Assembly (NCBI GenBank): GCA_900547655.1
Contig: URHQ01000039.1
Span: forward strand, 1 to 19,317
Direction of reading: 5' to 3'
DNA from: an uncultured Collinsella sp.
GTDB taxonomy: Bacteria; Actinomycetota; Coriobacteriia; Coriobacteriales; Coriobacteriaceae
DNA length: 19,317 nt
In this document: positions 1-7,071 of the stretch, piece after piece
How positions within the stretch are numbered: position 1 is the first letter of the stretch
Layout: each line of letters opens with the position of its first letter
Made by a program: the position numbers and the translations under genes
The notes under the pieces: model-generated
Databases searched by the model: none
Told to the model about the DNA's origin: nothing
What the model saw: the letters and a program-made list of their open reading frames with translations, nothing else

Positions 1-47
1 GAGATAGGCTCCGGTCTCGTGGGCTCGGAGATGTGTATAAGAGACAG
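1..47 (+). other. Illumina Nextera adapter/index sequence (non-genomic contig end)
   Basis: Positions 14-47 match the 34-nt Nextera Read 2 transposase adapter, beginning GTCTCGTGGGCTCGG and ending with the 19-bp mosaic end AGATGTGTATAAGAGACAG. Bases 6-13 (AGGCTCCG) sit exactly where the 8-nt i7 index lies, and bases 1-5 (GAGAT) match the 3' end of the P7 primer. From memory, the reverse complement CGGAGCCT is a Nextera XT v2 index (N720). This is untrimmed library sequence assembled onto the contig end, not biology and not a natural Tn5 end. Confidence 0.97.
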
Positions 48-129
48 CTTTGTGGTGAGTGCCGTCTGCAGCGCCGATGACCCCCACGCCGCGGCCAAGG
101 AGCTTGTCGACACCTGGCAGCAGGCATAA
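48..129 (+). CDS. thiE: 3' fragment, probable thiamine-phosphate synthase (ThiE)
   Basis: An open frame runs from the adapter junction to the TAA at 127-129 and encodes only the last 26 residues of a protein (codons from position 49). The fragment begins FVVSAVCSADDP and continues through an Ala-rich helix to a WQQA tail. The VVSA-(I/V)-(C/M)-x-A-D-DP pattern followed by an AAA helix is how ThiE proteins end: the last strand and helix of the TIM barrel that joins HMP-PP and HET-P into thiamine phosphate. The gene is cut by the contig end rather than broken. With so few residues another TIM-barrel enzyme is possible, so the name is tentative. Confidence 0.5.
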
Positions 130-173
130 GTCTAGGCCGAGCAGTTGCTCCGCAGCCTCACATCTTCAATAAC

Positions 174-343
174 GGAAAGCGCATCCCAGTTTGGACGTCC
201 ATTCTGGGACGCGCTTTCCATATAGAGGCTCAACGGGAAACTGCATCCCAGTCTGAACGCATATTCCGGGACGTACTTTCCGAAACCCCACCGTTTGGGA
301 AACTGCAACCCGTTCTGAGCGCAAAACCTGGGACGCGCTTTCC
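174..343. repeat. Three-unit palindromic repeat array, 62-bp period
   Basis: Three 46-nt units lie at 174-219, 236-281 and 298-343, each followed by a 16-nt unrelated spacer, so the period is exactly 62 bp. Units 1/2 and units 2/3 each match at 36 of 46 positions. Every unit starts GGAAA and ends CTTTCC. Unit 1 is almost a perfect palindrome: its arms GGAAAGCGCATCCCAG and CTGGGACGCGCTTTCC pair with a single G-T wobble, and its centre TGGACGTCCA is itself palindromic. Units 2 and 3 are degenerate but still fold at their ends. The array sits between the convergent thiE fragment and the patatin gene. It resembles a REP/BIME-type intergenic element and could fold to protect or end either transcript. 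Confidence 0.85.
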
Positions 344-365
344 GCCGAGGCCACGGCAGTTTGCT

Positions 366-1235
366 CTACCCCGCCAGATACGCTTCCAACGCCGGCAAAG
401 TCGCCTCCGCATCGTGGCGGCCGATCTGGTAGATGCGTTCGAGCTCATCGGGCTCACGACACAGCGACGGCACCTTCACCGATTCGCTCGGACGCACCAC
501 AAAGATATCGCCGGCAGCCTCGCGACGTGCCAAATCATCGAGCGTGGCATTGTAGACCTCATGCCGATGCTCAAGCGCTGCGACAAACTCCGGATAGTGA
601 CGGAACACGCGACGCAGCATGGGCATCACGCTGTTGGGCTGCTTCACAAAGCCCGCCGGCTGCGTGAGTACCACGATATTGCGGTCATACCCCTGCGCAA
701 ACAGCCAAGCGCTGGGAATAGAGTCAGCCACGCCACCATCCAGATACTTATGCCCGTCAATAGCAACGGGACGCGTCGCCACAGGAATCGCCGACGACGC
801 CCGGATCCACTCGATATCGCGCTCATCGCCATAGGGCAGGTCGTGATAGACGGCCTTGCCCGTCTCGATATCGGTACACACGCACGTAAATCGCATGGGG
901 CAGGCGCGGTACGCCTCCAAGTCGATGGGATCGCGCTCGATAGGCACCTCGTGATAGGCAAAATCGACATTGAACATATCGCCGGTCCGCAGCCAGCTTG
1001 CTACACCCGCATAGCGCTTGTCGGCGCAATAAGCCTTGTTGTAGCGAATGGCGCGGCCGATCTGGCGCGATTTAAAGTTGTAGCCAAACGCCGCGCCCGC
1101 CGAGACACCCACCATATGGTCGCAAGTTAAGCCGTGCTCCATCCAAACGTCGAGCACGCCCGCCGTATACATACCGCGGTAGCCGCCTCCCTCGAGCGCC
1201 AGCCCCACCGTGCGCGTCATATTTGGCTGTGCCAT
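366..1235 (-). CDS. Patatin-like phospholipase / acyl hydrolase
   Basis: A 289-aa cytosolic protein with the patatin fold signature. The oxyanion-hole loop GGGYRG is at residues 16-21, the nucleophile elbow GVSAG places Ser45, and DGG places the second dyad residue at Asp166. These are the residues expected of RssA/YjjU-type bacterial patatins that hydrolyse acyl esters of lipids. There is no signal peptide. The ATG at 1235 is preferred to the upstream in-frame start at 1319 because GGAG lies 8 nt before it and the homologous region begins just after it. The gene is divergent from the cyclic-di-GMP gene and convergent with thiE. The physiological substrate cannot be read from the sequence. 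Confidence 0.88.
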   Translation of the reverse strand: MAQPNMTRTVGLALEGGGYRGMYTAGVLDVWMEHGLTCDHMVGVSAGAAFGYNFKSRQIGRAIRYNKAYCADKRYAGVASWLRTGDMFNVDFAYHEVPIERDPIDLEAYRACPMRFTCVCTDIETGKAVYHDLPYGDERDIEWIRASSAIPVATRPVAIDGHKYLDGGVADSIPSAWLFAQGYDRNIVVLTQPAGFVKQPNSVMPMLRRVFRHYPEFVAALEHRHEVYNATLDDLARREAAGDIFVVRPSESVKVPSLCREPDELERIYQIGRHDAEATLPALEAYLAG

Positions 1236-1255
1236 GCGACCATCTCCGTTCCTGC

Positions 1256-1285
1256 GTTTTAAAACGGGACAAGTATACCCGTCAA
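1256..1285 (-). promoter_or_regulatory. Candidate promoter of the patatin gene
   Basis: Read on the minus strand, TTGACG (1285-1280) is a good -35 box. It is followed after 18 nt by TAAAAC (1261-1256), a weak -10 box that overlaps the 12-bp palindrome CGTTTTAAAACG (1255-1266). It would give a very short leader before the GGAG site. An alternative -10, TATACT (1277-1272), has no clear -35. The 324-bp divergent intergenic stretch 1236-1559 holds no gene that I can support. Confidence 0.25.
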
Positions 1286-1365
1286 CATATATCGTCCCAG
1301 TCGCATTTTTATCGAACATCGCATCGTCGCGCTACCGCTTGTCGAATAATAGCCGCCCACAGCAT

Positions 1366-1389
1366 GTGCACCCATATATAATTGTGCAC
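1366..1389 (+). promoter_or_regulatory. Candidate -10 box between two GTGCAC sites (promoter/operator of the first c-di-GMP gene)
   Basis: A perfect TATAAT (1377-1382) lies between two copies of the palindrome GTGCAC (1366-1371 and 1384-1389), whose centres are 18 bp apart. No good -35 box is visible. This arrangement would suit a repressor or activator that covers the -10 region. A small hairpin follows at 1408-1422 (GCTGTT, loop ATC, AACAGC). If this is the promoter, the leader of the downstream gene is about 170 nt long. Confidence 0.35.
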
Positions 1390-1559
1390 TATTGTTTACA
1401 CTACTCAGCTGTTATCAACAGCGAACATTAGCCGGCAAATTAACTCAACAACGCGGCAAGGCGGGGGCCTGGATACATGCAAAGCGCCGAGCAACGACGC
1501 GTGTACACAACGAGCTCGCCCGACGCAATCCGCCCCGACCTCAGAAAGTCGCTTAGAAC

Positions 1560-4277
1560 ATGGAAACTGTCAGCAATTACACCGAAACGCTCGAAAAGAC
1601 CGTCCGCGACCTTCTCGAGCGGCAGGAGGATCTGATCAGGACCGCCTTTACCGACCAGCTTAGCGGGCTTGGCAACCGTGGCGGCTTTGCCCGTTCCCTC
1701 GAAGAGCTCTGGGAGCAGGACGCCCCCGTTACCATGGCGTTCATCGATATCGACAATCTCAAGCACTGCAACGACGTCTTTGGACATGACGAGGGCAACC
1801 GCTATATCTTGCAGGTAAGTCTCTATCTTAAGCTGTATATGAAGGTGGGCGAAGCGGCGTTTCGCATAGGCGGCGACGAGTTTGCCATCCTATCTACGAT
1901 TGCAACCGAGGACGACCTCGCCGAACGTCTGAAACACTGCCGAACGGTTCTGCTCAAAAACAACGATTCCGAGATGCCCCGCTCGTTTAGCTACGGAGTG
2001 TCACATGCCGACCCCGCCCTGGGCGAAGCTTCCAATCGCATGACGCTCGATGCCGACCATCGCATGTACGACTACAAGCTACGTCATGCCATGCACCTCG
2101 ATCGACGCAATATCACGCAAGTTCACGCCGACGACTTCGAAATAAGCGATCGTATTTTTGACGCCTTTTCGATGCTCAACGAGGGCCGTTATTTCTTTAT
2201 CGAGAACTTGGACAAACATCGCACCCTTTGGTCACAAGGTGCCTTGCGCGATCTTGGCCTTCCCTCAGAGCACATAGACAACTGTCGCGATTACTGGAAA
2301 ACGCGCGTCCATCCCGACGACCTTGAGGCCTGCATCAACGACATCGACCAAGTCTACAACGGCACCAAGCACCGTCGCGTCATGCAGTATCGTGTGCGCA
2401 ACGCCGTCGGCGACTACGTCCTTTGCCGTGCTCGCGGGTTTCGTATCGACGGCGACGGAAATGTCCCCTCGCTCTATGTCGGCGAGCTCGTCAACCACTC
2501 ACTTGCCGAAACCGTCGACGCCGCCACAGGCCTCGGAACGCAGCGCATGCTGGCCAACGCCATCGACGCCTGCCGCCGCGATCGTTGCGAGACAGGGCTT
2601 ATAGCGGTGCGCGTTCGTGGCACGACAAAGCTCAACGAGCTCTACGGGGCCGAGGCTGTCGACAACATGCTTGCCGAATACGCAGGCCGCATGCTGTCGA
2701 TCACTCGCGGCAGGAGCCGGGTCTACCGTTCACGAAGCGTTCAGTTCGTCGTGCTCAGCAACGACCTAGACCACGAGGCATTCGAGCAACTGACCCGCCA
2801 CCTTAAAGAGGCCGTTTTCGCTCCTGTTCGAATCACAGGCGACACCATTACTCCCGTCTGCCTTGTCGTCCCGGCCTTTTACGAGCACTTAACCCATCAA
2901 GCGACCGCCGTTTTAGGCGAACTCGACCGTCGCCTTCGCACGGCCGGCGGGCTCTTTCCCAACGACAGCCTCCCCATACCCGAGGCGGAGCGCAAAAGCG
3001 CCATAGCCGAACGTATCGACTCGCTCACGGGTCTCTATCGACCCATCGAGTTTATGCGGCGCGCCAACGCATTTCTCGAGGCAAGGCGCAACGGCACCTG
3101 GTGCATCGCCACGATCGACATGGGCCACATGCGCCTGTTTAATGAATGGTATGGACAGGCCGAAGGCGACCGCCTGCTTGCCGATGTGGGCACGGTCCTC
3201 AAGGACATCGAGAATGCCGATATGGGCGTCGCAGGGTACTGGGGCCAAGATGACTTTTGCGTACTCATCCCCTTTAAGCACATCACCGTCCATCAAATCT
3301 ACAACCGCGTTCGCGAGGCAGTAGCCAGGCATGATGGCGGCGTAGGTTTTTGGCCGTCCATGGGCGTTTACCCCATCGATTCCAATGAGGAGATCACCAT
3401 CGATGCGCAGGCAAAGGCCATGTTTACCAATCGGCGCGCAAAAAACGACTTTAAGGAGCGCATTGCCATTTTTTGCCCCGAGGAGTACAAGCGCGAAATC
3501 GTGTTCAACCGCACGCTGACCGAATTCCAGTACGCGCTGTCAAATGGTCGCATCACGTACTATCTTCAGCCCCAGGTCGATATGGAAACCGGCGAGATTA
3601 TGGGCGCCGAAGCACTCACCCGCTGGATTGACAAGGACGGCTCTCTCATTTCGCCCGCAACGTTTATCCCCGCACTCGAGGAAAGCGGCTTTGTAGTGAC
3701 GCTCGACAAGTACATTTGGCAGGGTGTCGCCTCGTGGCTGCGCGAGCGTCTCGATCGCGGTCTTCGCGTGGTTCCGATTTCCCTCAATGTGTCGCGCGTA
3801 GACATTCTTGCCTGCGATGTCGCCGAGCATATGGGGTCGCTCGCCGCCCAGTACAACCTGCCGCCCGAACTCATGCACATCGAGATCACCGAGACCGCCT
3901 ATACCGGAGAGTCCGAGGCCGTGGATAAGCTGACCGCGGATCTGCACACCCGTGGCTTCTCGACCTACATGGACGATTTTGGCACCGGCCAGTCCACGCT
4001 CGCGATGCTCAAGAACGTCAACGTCGACGTCATCAAGCTCGACCGCACCTTTGTGCCCACCGACCGCGATCAAGGCCGCAGCGCGCAGATCGTGTCATCG
4101 ATGCTCGAGATGGCGCAGTCGCTCCATCTGCCCGTCGTGGTTGAAGGCGTCGAGACAAATGAGCAGGCAAACATGCTACGACAAATGGGCGCCCGCTACG
4201 CTCAGGGCTTCCTCTACTACCGTCCCATGCCGGCGAAGGATTTTGAGGCATTGCTCGATGGTGGCAATAACAACTGA
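1560..4277 (+). CDS. Multidomain cyclic-di-GMP enzyme, GGDEF-PAS-GGDEF*-GGDEF*-EAL
   Basis: A 905-aa soluble protein with no membrane segment. After a short N-terminal helix comes a GGDEF domain (about 28-180) with an intact GGDEF at 104-108; the RxxD inhibitory site is missing (KVGE there). A PAS domain of the PAS_3 type covers about 200-315, with the RVHPDD motif near 249. Two GGDEF-like domains follow whose motifs have decayed to RSVQF (392-396) and GQDDF (562-566). A C-terminal EAL domain (about 645-900) keeps the metal and catalytic residues: E684-A-L, N743, E775, D805-D806, K826, E862 and Q882. The protein should therefore both make and break cyclic-di-GMP, with the degenerate domains probably sensing GTP or mediating dimerisation. 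A stop codon lies just upstream, which supports the ATG at 1560, but the ribosome site is weak. The next gene is a shorter paralogue. Confidence 0.9.
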   Translation: METVSNYTETLEKTVRDLLERQEDLIRTAFTDQLSGLGNRGGFARSLEELWEQDAPVTMAFIDIDNLKHCNDVFGHDEGNRYILQVSLYLKLYMKVGEAAFRIGGDEFAILSTIATEDDLAERLKHCRTVLLKNNDSEMPRSFSYGVSHADPALGEASNRMTLDADHRMYDYKLRHAMHLDRRNITQVHADDFEISDRIFDAFSMLNEGRYFFIENLDKHRTLWSQGALRDLGLPSEHIDNCRDYWKTRVHPDDLEACINDIDQVYNGTKHRRVMQYRVRNAVGDYVLCRARGFRIDGDGNVPSLYVGELVNHSLAETVDAATGLGTQRMLANAIDACRRDRCETGLIAVRVRGTTKLNELYGAEAVDNMLAEYAGRMLSITRGRSRVYRSRSVQFVVLSNDLDHEAFEQLTRHLKEAVFAPVRITGDTITPVCLVVPAFYEHLTHQATAVLGELDRRLRTAGGLFPNDSLPIPEAERKSAIAERIDSLTGLYRPIEFMRRANAFLEARRNGTWCIATIDMGHMRLFNEWYGQAEGDRLLADVGTVLKDIENADMGVAGYWGQDDFCVLIPFKHITVHQIYNRVREAVARHDGGVGFWPSMGVYPIDSNEEITIDAQAKAMFTNRRAKNDFKERIAIFCPEEYKREIVFNRTLTEFQYALSNGRITYYLQPQVDMETGEIMGAEALTRWIDKDGSLISPATFIPALEESGFVVTLDKYIWQGVASWLRERLDRGLRVVPISLNVSRVDILACDVAEHMGSLAAQYNLPPELMHIEITETAYTGESEAVDKLTADLHTRGFSTYMDDFGTGQSTLAMLKNVNVDVIKLDRTFVPTDRDQGRSAQIVSSMLEMAQSLHLPVVVEGVETNEQANMLRQMGARYAQGFLYYRPMPAKDFEALLDGGNNN

Positions 4278-4307
4278 TACGCTCGCGCGCAAAACGCCAC
4301 CGTCGAA

Positions 4308-4323
4308 GGGGACATTTGTCTCC
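4308..4323. repeat. Short degenerate palindrome GGGGACAT/TTGTCTCC
   Basis: GGGGACA and TGTCTCC pair over 7 bp with one G-T wobble around a TT loop, 30 nt after the stop of the 905-aa gene. It shares the GGACA...TGTC flavour of the 33-nt palindromes found further right, but is too short to assign to that family. It may add to transcript folding between the two tandem genes. Confidence 0.25.
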
Positions 4324-4335
4324 ATTAGCTAACTT

Positions 4336-4366
4336 ATATCCCCAATTCAAACCGAATTGGGGATAT
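4336..4366 (+). promoter_or_regulatory. Perfect 13-bp hairpin in the leader of the second c-di-GMP gene
   Basis: ATATCCCCAATTC (4336-4348), a 5-nt loop AAACC, and GAATTGGGGATAT (4354-4366) form a perfect inverted repeat, 22 nt before the Shine-Dalgarno site at 4389. No T-run follows on either strand, so it is not a normal intrinsic terminator. It may be an operator dyad, an attenuator or a processing/stability stem that separates expression of the two tandem genes. Confidence 0.5.
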
Positions 4367-4404
4367 GATACAAACCGTTGTTCCGCCCAAGGAGGTTATC
4401 CATC

Positions 4405-5934
4405 ATGAACGAGTCATATCGCCTGGGCGAGCAATCGATTATTGCCTATCTTCAGCGACTTGCGAACGGCGTCTCGACCGCTGAACTCGATGTTGCCGCG
4501 CTGCCTGCTGAGCTACGCGCCGTTGGTGAGCAACTGCAAAAGACGCATGCCATCCTGCAACAAGAGCGCCAGCTGCTTGAGCGCAACGCCTATATCGATC
4601 CGCTCACCAACTTGGGCAACCGCAACGGATTCGACCGTCACGTCGAGCAACTCTGGCGCAAAGGCGAACCCTTTACCTGCGCCTATATTGACATCGACCA
4701 TCTCAAGCATTGCAACGATAGGTTCGGCCACGCCGAAGGCAACCGCTATATTCTGAGCATCTGCCGCACGCTCTCCGAAACCATGGAGAACGATGAGATG
4801 CTGTTCCGTATCGGTGGAGACGAGTTTGTGCTTATCTCGCCCTCCGCAAACGAGACTGAACTCGAGCAGCGCTTGGAGCAGGTACGTACCGGACTGATCG
4901 AGGCGAGCTCGGACGGCAAGGCGCCCATGATCGGTAGCTTTAGCTTTGGCTGCTCGCGCGTCAATCCACTTGCCGGCGACACGCGTCGCCAGATGACGAT
5001 GGATGCCGATCGCAAGATGTATCGCTATAAGCTTATGCATCGCGTGCAGCAGCCGAAAGACAATGACGCGCCGCAGCACCCAATTGCCGAGCAGCTTCCG
5101 TGCAACGACCGCGTATTCCAAGCGATCTCTATGAGCTCCGAGACGCGCTATCCGTTTATCCTCAATCTCGATACGGGCGAATCGCAATGGTCGGTCAACG
5201 CCGTACGCGATTTTGACCTGCCCTCCCAGCACCCTTTTAACTCGGTCGATATGTGGCTTGCCCGCGTACACCCCGAGGACCGCGACAACGTACGCGCCGA
5301 GCTCGACATGGTGATAAACGGCACGTGGCACTTCCACTACATGCAGTATCGTGTAATGGATGCCACCGGAGCGTACGCGCTTTGCGACTGCACGGGCTAC
5401 CGCTTGGACGGCACCGATACCGAGCCCAGCATGTATGTGGGCATTATCATCAACCGAAGCTTGGCAGATACGACTGATTCCGTGACCGGCCTGGGCGATA
5501 TTCACGCCCTGGTCAACGCCATTGGAGAGATGCGCCGCGTGGCGCGCGAGGCAGGCTTTATTGCCATTAAGGTCGACGATATCGCCGAGGTCAATGCCCG
5601 CTTTGGATTCGATGCAGGCGACCGCGTGCTCGTCGAAAGCGCCGCCTGCCTCATGGATTGTTCGCGGGGCAAGGGCCGCCTGTTCCGCTCGACGGGACCA
5701 ACGTTCGTGGCACTCTTCGATGAGCTCGGCCCCGAGGCAATCGACGAGATCGCAAACGACATCGAACGGTTCCTGGGCTCTCCCGTGCTCATCGGCTCAC
5801 TTGAATATCAGCCGCCCATTCGCGTGGCCACGCTCCATCTGGACGGCGTCGACCGTCAGCCCGTTTCCATTTTGAACGAGCTCAAAGCGTTGCTTGGGAA
5901 AGCCGTGCGGGTGCCAGGTACCAAACTGGATTAG
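4405..5934 (+). CDS. Diguanylate cyclase, GGDEF-PAS-GGDEF*
   Basis: A 509-aa soluble protein that is collinear with the first half of the preceding gene. It has an N-terminal helical region, a GGDEF domain with intact GGDEF at 137-141 and no RxxD inhibitory site (ENDE there), a PAS domain at about 235-350 with RVHPED at 287-292, and a second GGDEF-like domain in which the motif is TGPTF (430-434). It has no EAL domain, so it is expected only to synthesise cyclic-di-GMP. The ATG at 4405 is chosen over the in-frame TTG at 4378 because AAGGAGG (4389-4395) precedes it by 9 nt. Its position right after a longer paralogue indicates a tandem duplication followed by loss or gain of the GGDEF*-EAL part. 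The PAS ligand is unknown. Confidence 0.9.
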   Translation: MNESYRLGEQSIIAYLQRLANGVSTAELDVAALPAELRAVGEQLQKTHAILQQERQLLERNAYIDPLTNLGNRNGFDRHVEQLWRKGEPFTCAYIDIDHLKHCNDRFGHAEGNRYILSICRTLSETMENDEMLFRIGGDEFVLISPSANETELEQRLEQVRTGLIEASSDGKAPMIGSFSFGCSRVNPLAGDTRRQMTMDADRKMYRYKLMHRVQQPKDNDAPQHPIAEQLPCNDRVFQAISMSSETRYPFILNLDTGESQWSVNAVRDFDLPSQHPFNSVDMWLARVHPEDRDNVRAELDMVINGTWHFHYMQYRVMDATGAYALCDCTGYRLDGTDTEPSMYVGIIINRSLADTTDSVTGLGDIHALVNAIGEMRRVAREAGFIAIKVDDIAEVNARFGFDAGDRVLVESAACLMDCSRGKGRLFRSTGPTFVALFDELGPEAIDEIANDIERFLGSPVLIGSLEYQPPIRVATLHLDGVDRQPVSILNELKALLGKAVRVPGTKLD

Positions 5935-5971
5935 CGCCGCGCCCGCGCTGCCTCCCCCATCGTGCGATAAT

Positions 5972-5999
5972 CCTCTGCAGAAGTCACCAAAAGCAGAGG
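5972..5999 (+). promoter_or_regulatory. Stem-loop overlapping the ribosome site of the flavoprotein gene
   Basis: CCTCTGC (5972-5978) and GCAGAGG (5993-5999) are perfect inverted 7-bp arms around a 14-nt loop. The right arm contains most of the AGAGGGAG Shine-Dalgarno site (5995-6002) of the gene starting at 6009, so folding would hide it. This could be a simple translational thermosensor or repressor-responsive element, or it may be chance complementarity to a purine-rich site. Confidence 0.3.
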
Positions 6000-6008
6000 G
6001 AGTTTGTG

Positions 6009-6632
6009 ATGAAGGTTCTTTTGGTCAATGGCAGCCCCAAGGCAAACGGCAACACCGCCCGCGCACTCGCCGAGGTCGCAGAGCAACTTAATGCAGAAGG
6101 CATTGATACCGAGGTGTTTCAGCTGGGCGCCAAGCCCATTCGCGATTGCATCGGTTGCGGCCAGTGCGGCAAGCTTGGCGGTCGCTGCACCTTTGACGAT
6201 GACGTGGTGAACGAGCTCATCGCTGCCGCCGAGCAGGCAGATGGCTTCGTCTTTGGCTCACCCGTCTACTATGCGCACCCCAGCGGACGCATTCTCTCGG
6301 CACTCGATCGCGCATTCTATGCCGGTAGCAAAGCTTTTGCACACAAGCCGGGCGCTGCCGTCGCCGTCGCCCGTCGCGGCGGTACGTCGACGACCTTCGA
6401 CGTGCTCAATAAGTACTTCACCATCAACCAGATGCCTGTGGTAGCGTCCACGTACTGGAACAACGTGTTTGGCCGCGTGCCCGGCGACGCCGATGGGGAT
6501 GCCGAGGGCCTTGCCACCATGCGAAACATCGGCAAAAACATGGCCTGGCTCCTGCGCTGCATCGAGGCAGGACAGGCCGCCGGTATCAACGCGCCCGAAG
6601 CCGATCGCGCAACGACCAACTTCATTCGATAG
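6009..6632 (+). CDS. Iron-sulfur flavoprotein-type NAD(P)H:FMN oxidoreductase
   Basis: A 207-aa flavodoxin-fold protein of the NADPH-dependent FMN reductase family. The N-terminal strand and FMN phosphate loop read MKVLLVNGSPKANGNT (1-16). A compact cysteine motif C47-x2-C50-x2-C53-x6-C60 matches the 4Fe-4S ligand spacing of archaeal and clostridial iron-sulfur flavoproteins. The FGSPVYYAHPSG stretch forms a second FMN-binding loop. Such proteins move electrons between a cluster and FMN, often to detoxify oxygen or quinones; the true acceptor is unknown. The ATG at 6009 is 6 nt after AGAGGGAG, whereas the in-frame GTG at 6006 would be too close. The gene probably forms an operon with the ArsC-like gene that starts 11 nt after its stop. 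Confidence 0.87.
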   Translation: MKVLLVNGSPKANGNTARALAEVAEQLNAEGIDTEVFQLGAKPIRDCIGCGQCGKLGGRCTFDDDVVNELIAAAEQADGFVFGSPVYYAHPSGRILSALDRAFYAGSKAFAHKPGAAVAVARRGGTSTTFDVLNKYFTINQMPVVASTYWNNVFGRVPGDADGDAEGLATMRNIGKNMAWLLRCIEAGQAAGINAPEADRATTNFIR

Positions 6633-6643
6633 AACGGCGGAAC

Positions 6644-6985
6644 ATGAATATCCAGATTTTTGGCACCAAGAAGTCCTTCGATACCAAGAAGGCCCAGCGC
6701 TATTTTAAGGAGCGCCGCATTAAGGTGCAGTTTATTGACCTTAAGGAAAAGGAGATGAGCAAGGGCGAGCTCACGAGCGTGATGCAGGCGGTCGGCGGCA
6801 TCGACAAGCTGCTCAACCCCAAGGCCAAGGACGAGGAGACGCTCGCACTCATCCAGCACCTTACCCCCAGCCAGCGCTTCGACAAGCTGCTCGAGAACCA
6901 GCAGGTTCTAGCCGAGCCCATCGTGCGCAACGGCAAAAAGGCCACCGTCGGTTATTGCCCCGATGTATGGGGAGCCTGGGAGTAG
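6644..6985 (+). CDS. ArsC/Spx-like thioredoxin-fold protein with Ser in place of the redox Cys
   Basis: A 113-aa protein of the arsenate reductase/Spx/YffB family. It starts MNIQIFGTKKSFDTKKA and has the family's RRIKVQFIDLKEKEMSKGEL region, the helical middle, and a C-terminal AEPIVRNGKKATVGY strand with the conserved Arg. In arsenate reductases the residue after GTKK or GxPx is the redox cysteine; here it is Ser11. The only cysteine lies near the end, in GYCPDVW. Arsenate reduction by the standard mechanism is therefore unlikely. The protein may act by binding, or use the C-terminal cysteine. It is 11 nt downstream of the flavoprotein gene, which suggests a shared transcript and a redox role. 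The start is the only suitable ATG; its ribosome site (GGCGGAA) is weak. Confidence 0.85.
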   Translation: MNIQIFGTKKSFDTKKAQRYFKERRIKVQFIDLKEKEMSKGELTSVMQAVGGIDKLLNPKAKDEETLALIQHLTPSQRFDKLLENQQVLAEPIVRNGKKATVGYCPDVWGAWE

Positions 6986-6986
6986 C

Positions 6987-7016
6987 TTGTGTTATTTGCC
7001 GACGCGTGGGTATAAG
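6987..7016 (+). promoter_or_regulatory. Candidate promoter of the CobW-family GTPase gene
   Basis: TTGTGT (6987-6992), an 18-nt spacer and TATAAG (7011-7016) form a plausible sigma-70 promoter in the 86-bp gap after the ArsC-like gene. It would give a leader of about 50 nt. No Zur-type dyad, which often controls COG0523 genes, is obvious here. Confidence 0.35.
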
Positions 7017-7071
7017 AGCAGGCGTTTGGCATAAGATTCAACTGTAAGCCATGTCTAACAAAGGAGGGCAC

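Noticed and set aside
174..343. Possible CRISPR array
   Set aside because: Repeats are 46 nt with only 36/46 identity between neighbours, spacers are 16 nt, and no cas gene is present. This does not fit CRISPR dimensions.
166..457. Short minus-strand reading frames across the repeat array
   Set aside because: They exist only because the 62-bp repeat keeps phase poorly interrupted by stops; they have no ribosome site or recognisable sequence.
1420..1510. GEMM-type c-di-GMP riboswitch in the leader of the 905-aa gene
   Set aside because: GGCAAA and GCAAAGC strings occur, but the spacing is too long, the P1b and P2/P3 stems are missing and no GGTAGC...GTTACC receptor arm is present.
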